63,319 nt of DNA. Source: Romboutsia_C sp015668195. Its GTDB lineage: Bacteria; Bacillota; Clostridia; Peptostreptococcales; Peptostreptococcaceae. The translations under genes and the position numbers were made by a program. How positions within the stretch are numbered: position 1 is the stretch's first letter; the number at the start of each line of letters is the position of its first letter. Location of the stretch: assembly GCF_015668195.1 (NCBI RefSeq), contig NZ_JADPFC010000009.1, forward strand, positions 1 to 63,319, read 5' to 3'. The notes beneath the pieces were generated by a model. The model ran no database searches. It worked only from the letters and a program-made list of their open reading frames with translations, and was not told the DNA's origin. Shown here one piece after another: positions 59,139-63,319 of the stretch.

Positions 59139-62100
59139 TTATTTATTTTTCATAGTTATAAGTAATTGCTTATCTCTTACTAATTCCCCTTCTTCAACTT
59201 TTATCGATTTTACGATACCATCTGTTTTAGCAACTATTATAGTTTCCATTTTCATTGCTTCTATAATAATCATTGGTTGATTTTGTTTTACTTCATCATC
59301 TTCTTTAACTAAAATTTTAACCACTTTTCCAGGTATACTAGCTCCTATTTGCATAGGATCATTCATATCAGCTTTTATTATATCTTTTATGTTGCCAGAG
59401 TAGTTATTATCTTTTATCTCTATATCTCTTATCATACCATTTAACTCAAATGATACTGTTCTATTTCCATTTTCTTTAACATCACCTATATCTACTAACT
59501 TTATAGTAAGTATTTTACCTTCTTCTATCTCTACTTCACACTCTTCACCTTTACTTAACCCATGGAAATATACATGACTATCTAACTTAGATATATCATT
59601 ATATAGTTGCAAATGTTTTAAATAATCTTCATATACTTTTGGATATAAAGTATAACTTAATATATTTCTTATATTTGTATTCATATTGAATCTCTTATCT
59701 AAATCAACTTTTATACTATCAAAATCTTCCTTTGGAATTAATTTACCAGGTCTTTCTTCTATTGGAGTGTCTCCTTTTAATACTACCCTTTGAATATCTT
59801 TCGGTATTCCTCCTTCTGGTTGACCTATCATTCCTTTACAGTAGTCTAATACGGAATCTGGAAATGATAATTTTTCACCCTCTTCTATTATGTTATTCTT
59901 GTCTAATTTATTTTTTACCATAAATATAGCAAGGTCTCCTACTACTTTAGATGATGGCGTTACCTTTATAATATCTCCTAGTATTTCATTTGCTTCTTTA
60001 TACTTTTCTTTTACATCATCAAATTTATTTGATAGTCCTAAGCTATCAGCTTGTGGTTTTAGATTTGTATATTGACCTCCTGGTATCTCATATTTATATA
60101 TTTCAGCAGAAGGGTTTGATAAATCACTTTCAAATCTAGAATATACTTTTCTTAAGTCTTTGTAATAGTTTCCTATTTCTTCATATCCATATAAATTAAT
60201 CTGAGTATCTCTTTCAGTATTTTTAAGTGCTTCTACAATAGCGTTTAATGATGGTTGACTAGTTAAACCTGCCATAGTTTCTAATGCTCCATCCAATATA
60301 TCTACTCCTGCCTCAGATGCCATAAGGCAAGTTGCAATACCATTTCCACTTGTATCGTGTGTATGAAGATGTATCGGAGTATTGACATTATTTTTTAATT
60401 CCTTTATAAGTGTATATGCTGAATATGGCTTAAGTAAGCCTGCCATGTCTTTTATACATATGATATCTGTACCTAATTCTTCTAGCTCTTTAGCCATCCT
60501 TATATAATATTCTAGATTATATTTATTCTTTGTTGGATCTAATATATCTCCTGTGTAACATATACTAGTCTCTACTATTTTTCCAGTTTCTAAAGCTGTT
60601 GATATAGATGGTTTCATATTTTCCACCCAGTTTAGAGAGTCAAATATTCTAAATACATCTATTCCTTGTTCTGCTGATTGCTTTATAAATTCTTCAATTA
60701 CATTATCTGGATAATTTTTATATCCAACTCCATTTGATGCTCTAAATAACATTTGGAATAATATACTAGGTATCTCTTCTCTAAGTTTTTGCAGTCTAAT
60801 CCATGGAGATTCTTTTAAAAATCTATATGCCACATCATAAGTTGCTCCCCCCCACATCTCAATAGAGAATAAATCTTTCATATACTCATTAGTTGGATTT
60901 GCTACTTTTAATAAGTCATATGTTCTAAGTCTTGTAGCTAGTAATGATTGATGCGCATCTCTCATAGTTGTATCTGTCAGCAATAGCTTCTTTTCATTTT
61001 TAATATATTCTATATACTTTTCTTTACCTAATCTATTAAATAACTCTCTACTGCCTTCATTAAGTACTATGTCTTTATTTATCTTAGGCTGATATATTGA
61101 ATCAAATGAAGGTTTATCTTCGCATTTATTTTCATTTACTACTGTATTCCCTATAAATTGAAGTAATTTTGTACCTCTATCTTTACTTTCTCTTATCTCA
61201 AATAATTCTGGATTAATATCTATAAATCTAGTGCTACATTTGCCCTCTATGAATATAGGATTATTCAATACATTTACCAAAAATCCTATATTAGTTTTAA
61301 CACCTCTAACCCTAAATTCTTTGATAGATCTTATAGTTTTGTTTATTGCACCTTTAAATGTTCTATCCCAAGATATAGTTTTTACAAGTAGACTATCGTA
61401 GTATGGACTTATATTCGCCCCTGCAAATCCATTACCTCCATCTAGTCTAATACCAAATCCTGAACCAGTTCTATACACTTGTATTTTACCTGTGTCTGGC
61501 ATAAATCTATTCTTAGGATCTTCTGTTGTTATTCTACATTGAATAGAATACCCTCTTACTTCTATATCTTCTTGAGATTTTATATTTATCTCATCACTAT
61601 CTAATCTATATCCTTGAGCAATTAATATTTGACTTTGAACTATATCAATACCGGTTACCATTTCAGTTACTGTATGTTCTACTTGAACCCTTGGGTTCAT
61701 TTCTATAAAATAGTATTCTCCACTATCATCTACTAGAAATTCTAAGGTACCTGCATTGATGTATCCTACATGCTTAGCTATTTTGACTGCATCACTACAT
61801 ATATTCTCTCTCAATTTATCGTCTAAAGAAAATGCTGGTGAATATTCTATTATCTTTTGATGTCTTCTTTGTACTGAGCAATCTCTTTCATACAGATGTA
61901 CTATATTTCCATATTTATCCCCTAATATCTGTACCTCTATATGTTTAGGGTTTGCTATATACTTTTCTATGAATATCATATCTTCACCAAAAGCTTTTTT
62001 TGATTCACTACATGCTGTTTCATATTCTATACTTAAATCTGATTCGTTATAAACAACCCTCATACCTCTACCGCCACCACCATTAGAGGCTTTAAGCATT

Positions 62101-62576
62101 ATTGGATATCCTATTTCTTGTGCTATTTCTTTTGCCCTTTTAATATCTTTGATTGGTTCATCTATTCCTGGTATAGTAGCTACATTCACCTCTTTTGCTA
62201 TTCGTTTTGAATTTATTTTGTCTCCCATCATATTCATTATATCTGCTGATGGACCTATGAATGTTATTCCATTTTTTTCACATTTCTTTACGAACTCTGG
62301 ATTTTCAGATAAGAAACCATATCCTGGATGAATTGCATCTACATTTTTTTTCTTAGCTAATTCTATAATACTATCTATATCTAGGTATGCATCTATTGGA
62401 CCTTTATCTTCTCCTATTAAGTAAGATTCATCTGCTTTTGTTCTAAACAAACTATATTTATCCTCTTTACTATATATCCCCACGCTCTTTATCCCCAATT
62501 CAGAGCAGGCTCTAAATATCCTTATAGCTATTTCTCCCCTGTTAGCAACTAAGATTTTATTAAATTTTTTAAACAT
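59139..62576 (-). CDS. pyc: pyruvate carboxylase
   Basis: Pyruvate carboxylase makes oxaloacetate from pyruvate, bicarbonate and ATP. The single polypeptide of 1145 residues contains a biotin carboxylase domain (about 4-455; ATP-grasp NGGGGRGM and MNPRVQVEHTVTE), a carboxyltransferase domain beginning near residue 530 (TDTTMRDAHQSLLATRLRT), an allosteric/PC tetramerisation region and a C-terminal biotin carrier domain with EAMKME, biotinylated lysine at about residue 1109. The ATG at 62576 follows GGGAGGGG. It is monocistronic and is the first gene after the 5S rRNA. Confidence 0.97.
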   Translation of the reverse strand: MFKKFNKILVANRGEIAIRIFRACSELGIKSVGIYSKEDKYSLFRTKADESYLIGEDKGPIDAYLDIDSIIELAKKKNVDAIHPGYGFLSENPEFVKKCEKNGITFIGPSADIMNMMGDKINSKRIAKEVNVATIPGIDEPIKDIKRAKEIAQEIGYPIMLKASNGGGGRGMRVVYNESDLSIEYETACSESKKAFGEDMIFIEKYIANPKHIEVQILGDKYGNIVHLYERDCSVQRRHQKIIEYSPAFSLDDKLRENICSDAVKIAKHVGYINAGTLEFLVDDSGEYYFIEMNPRVQVEHTVTEMVTGIDIVQSQILIAQGYRLDSDEINIKSQEDIEVRGYSIQCRITTEDPKNRFMPDTGKIQVYRTGSGFGIRLDGGNGFAGANISPYYDSLLVKTISWDRTFKGAINKTIRSIKEFRVRGVKTNIGFLVNVLNNPIFIEGKCSTRFIDINPELFEIRESKDRGTKLLQFIGNTVVNENKCEDKPSFDSIYQPKINKDIVLNEGSRELFNRLGKEKYIEYIKNEKKLLLTDTTMRDAHQSLLATRLRTYDLLKVANPTNEYMKDLFSIEMWGGATYDVAYRFLKESPWIRLQKLREEIPSILFQMLFRASNGVGYKNYPDNVIEEFIKQSAEQGIDVFRIFDSLNWVENMKPSISTALETGKIVETSICYTGDILDPTKNKYNLEYYIRMAKELEELGTDIICIKDMAGLLKPYSAYTLIKELKNNVNTPIHLHTHDTSGNGIATCLMASEAGVDILDGALETMAGLTSQPSLNAIVEALKNTERDTQINLYGYEEIGNYYKDLRKVYSRFESDLSNPSAEIYKYEIPGGQYTNLKPQADSLGLSNKFDDVKEKYKEANEILGDIIKVTPSSKVVGDLAIFMVKNKLDKNNIIEEGEKLSFPDSVLDYCKGMIGQPEGGIPKDIQRVVLKGDTPIEERPGKLIPKEDFDSIKVDLDKRFNMNTNIRNILSYTLYPKVYEDYLKHLQLYNDISKLDSHVYFHGLSKGEECEVEIEEGKILTIKLVDIGDVKENGNRTVSFELNGMIRDIEIKDNNYSGNIKDIIKADMNDPMQIGASIPGKVVKILVKEDDEVKQNQPMIIIEAMKMETIIVAKTDGIVKSIKVEEGELVRDKQLLITMKNK

Positions 62577-62613
62577 AATCCTAATCCCCTCCCTTTTTCT
62601 TTTAATATTAAAG

Positions 62614-62642
62614 ATTATAAACTATATTATTTAATGTTTAAA
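62614..62642 (-). promoter_or_regulatory. possible promoter of pyc
   Basis: The minus strand has TTTAAA (62637-62642), 17 bases and TATAAT (62614-62619). The -35 is a weak match. Confidence 0.5.
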
Positions 62643-62984
62643 TATGTTTACTTGAAGTCCTTAATAAATAATATAAATACATTTAAATAAATAACTTTTG
62701 TCTTATATAACAAAAAATACCTAACTTTAGTTAAGGTGGTTTAGATTATATTATTAAGTATTTAAATTTTTTATTTTTAATATAGAAATTTATTCGAATT
62801 GATGCATATTTTGAACTAATCATTTATTTAGATATCATTTTATATAACAAATTTATCGCATTTGCATTAAATAAATGAATGATTTTAGAAATATTGTATG
62901 GCTTAGTATTGATTTTTATAAAGACTTATTTTTTATTATATGCTTTAAAATATAAATATTACTATTTTTCGTATAAAAAAAAGA
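62643..62984. other. AT-rich spacer between 5S rRNA and pyc
   Basis: It holds the probable rRNA operon terminator (62712-62738). I found no tRNA gene and no coding frame with a ribosome-binding site. Confidence 0.55.
62712..62738 (-). terminator. probable rRNA operon terminator
   Basis: The inverted repeat ACCTTAACT/AGTTAGGT (one bulge) at 62719-62737 is followed by ATTTTTT on the minus strand. A T-run also directly follows the 5S gene (62973-62980). Confidence 0.6.
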
Positions 62985-63106
62985 TTACGTGGCTACGTCT
63001 TACTCTCCCAGGAGGTCGCCCCCCAAGTACCATCAGCGCTAAAGAGCTTAACTTCTGTGTTCGGTATGGGAACAGGTGTATCCTCTTTGCTATAATAACC
63101 ACATAA
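62985..63106 (-). rRNA. rrf: 5S ribosomal RNA
   Basis: The conserved core CCGAACACAGAAGTTAAGC and the closing helix (ATGTGG at the 5' side, CCACGT at the 3' side) are visible. The ends are uncertain by a few bases because the terminal helix may include precursor bases. Confidence 0.95.
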
Positions 63107-63187
63107 TCTTTATCTTTTAGAGTTAATACTCTGAAAACTGCATATCATTTAGAGCTAATCATTTATTTTTAGCAACCGAAATCTTCC

Positions 63188-63205
63188 TTATTAAAATTTT
63201 AATAA
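63188..63205 (-). repeat. 18-base palindrome in the 23S-5S spacer
   Basis: TTATTAAAATTTTAATAA is a perfect AT-only palindrome in the spacer between 23S and 5S rRNA. It may be a processing stem, or chance in AT-rich DNA. No tRNA gene lies in this spacer. Confidence 0.4.
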
Positions 63206-63242
63206 TGATTTGGTTGGCGATATAAACCTTTAGGTTTATTTT

Positions 63243-63319
63243 GGTCAAGTCCTCGACCTATTAGTATCGATAAGCTAAATACATTACTGCACTTACACCT
63301 TCGACCTATCAACCAGGTA
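63243..63319 (-). rRNA. rrl: 23S ribosomal RNA, 3' end (truncated by window edge)
   Basis: The complement reads TACTAATAGGTCGAGGACTTGACC, the usual clostridial 3' end of 23S rRNA, ending at about 63243. The gene extends beyond the right edge. Confidence 0.95.

Noticed and set aside
63109..63242. tRNA gene in the 23S-5S spacer
   Set aside because: No cloverleaf, T-loop or CCA end is visible on either strand.

Overview
This is a core-genome window from an AT-rich, low-GC Gram-positive anaerobe of the Clostridia, very probably family Peptostreptococcaceae. The call rests on gene order, on CwlD/SigH-type sporulation genes, on zinc-type S14, L33 and L36, and on the partial 16S rRNA (V1-V2), which looks like the Clostridioides/Paraclostridium/Romboutsia group. 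My guess from memory that it is nearest Romboutsia is weak. Every gene I can support lies on the minus strand, so read from high to low coordinates.

Layout in transcription order: (1) 63.3-62.98 kb, 3' end of a 23S rRNA and a 5S rRNA; (2) 62.6-56.6 kb, pyruvate carboxylase and a divergent EF-G-like GTPase; (3) 56.4-39.6 kb, a stress/metabolism block in the Bacillus subtilis order clpC-radA-disA-yacL-ispD-ispF, then T-box-controlled proS, gltX, a 51-codon small ORF, cysS-mrnC, and thyX-rlmB-rae1-sigH; (4) 39.5-23.8 kb, tuf copy 2, rpmG-secE-nusG-rplK-rplA, rplJ-rplL, rpoB-rpoC, rpsL-rpsG-fusA; (5) 23.7-6.1 kb, tuf copy 1 and the continuous S10-spc-alpha ribosomal superoperon from rpsJ to rplQ, including secY, adk, map and infA; (6) 5.6-0.6 kb, the ECF transporter energising module ecfA1-ecfA2-ecfT, truA, rplM-rpsI and cwlD; (7) 0.33-0 kb, the 5' end of a second rRNA operon in the same orientation.

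Functionally the window holds most of the translation machinery (more than 30 ribosomal proteins, EF-Tu twice, EF-G, IF-1, three aminoacyl-tRNA synthetases), the catalytic RNA polymerase subunits plus alpha, the core of the Sec translocon, and the sporulation/stationary-phase sigma factor. Consensus sigma-A promoters (TTGACA-like, 17-base spacer, TAtAAT-like) can be placed before rrn, rplM, rpsJ, rpsL, rpoB, rplJ and rpmG, and several open long structured leaders (L10 leader, L13 leader, T-box, and less familiar rpsL, rpsJ and rplC leaders).

There is one assembly gap (98 N at 22430-22527), flanked by an exact 79-base duplication of the tuf 3' end, which looks like an unmerged contig overlap. 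I see no mobile elements, CRISPR arrays, phage genes or tRNA genes. I found no new multi-gene system. The most interesting signals are possible alternative RNA folds in front of rplC, the multi-hairpin rpsL leader, the EF-G-like protein lacking the usual catalytic histidine, the unusual S3 tail, the small ORF beside cysS, and the homogenised tuf pair.
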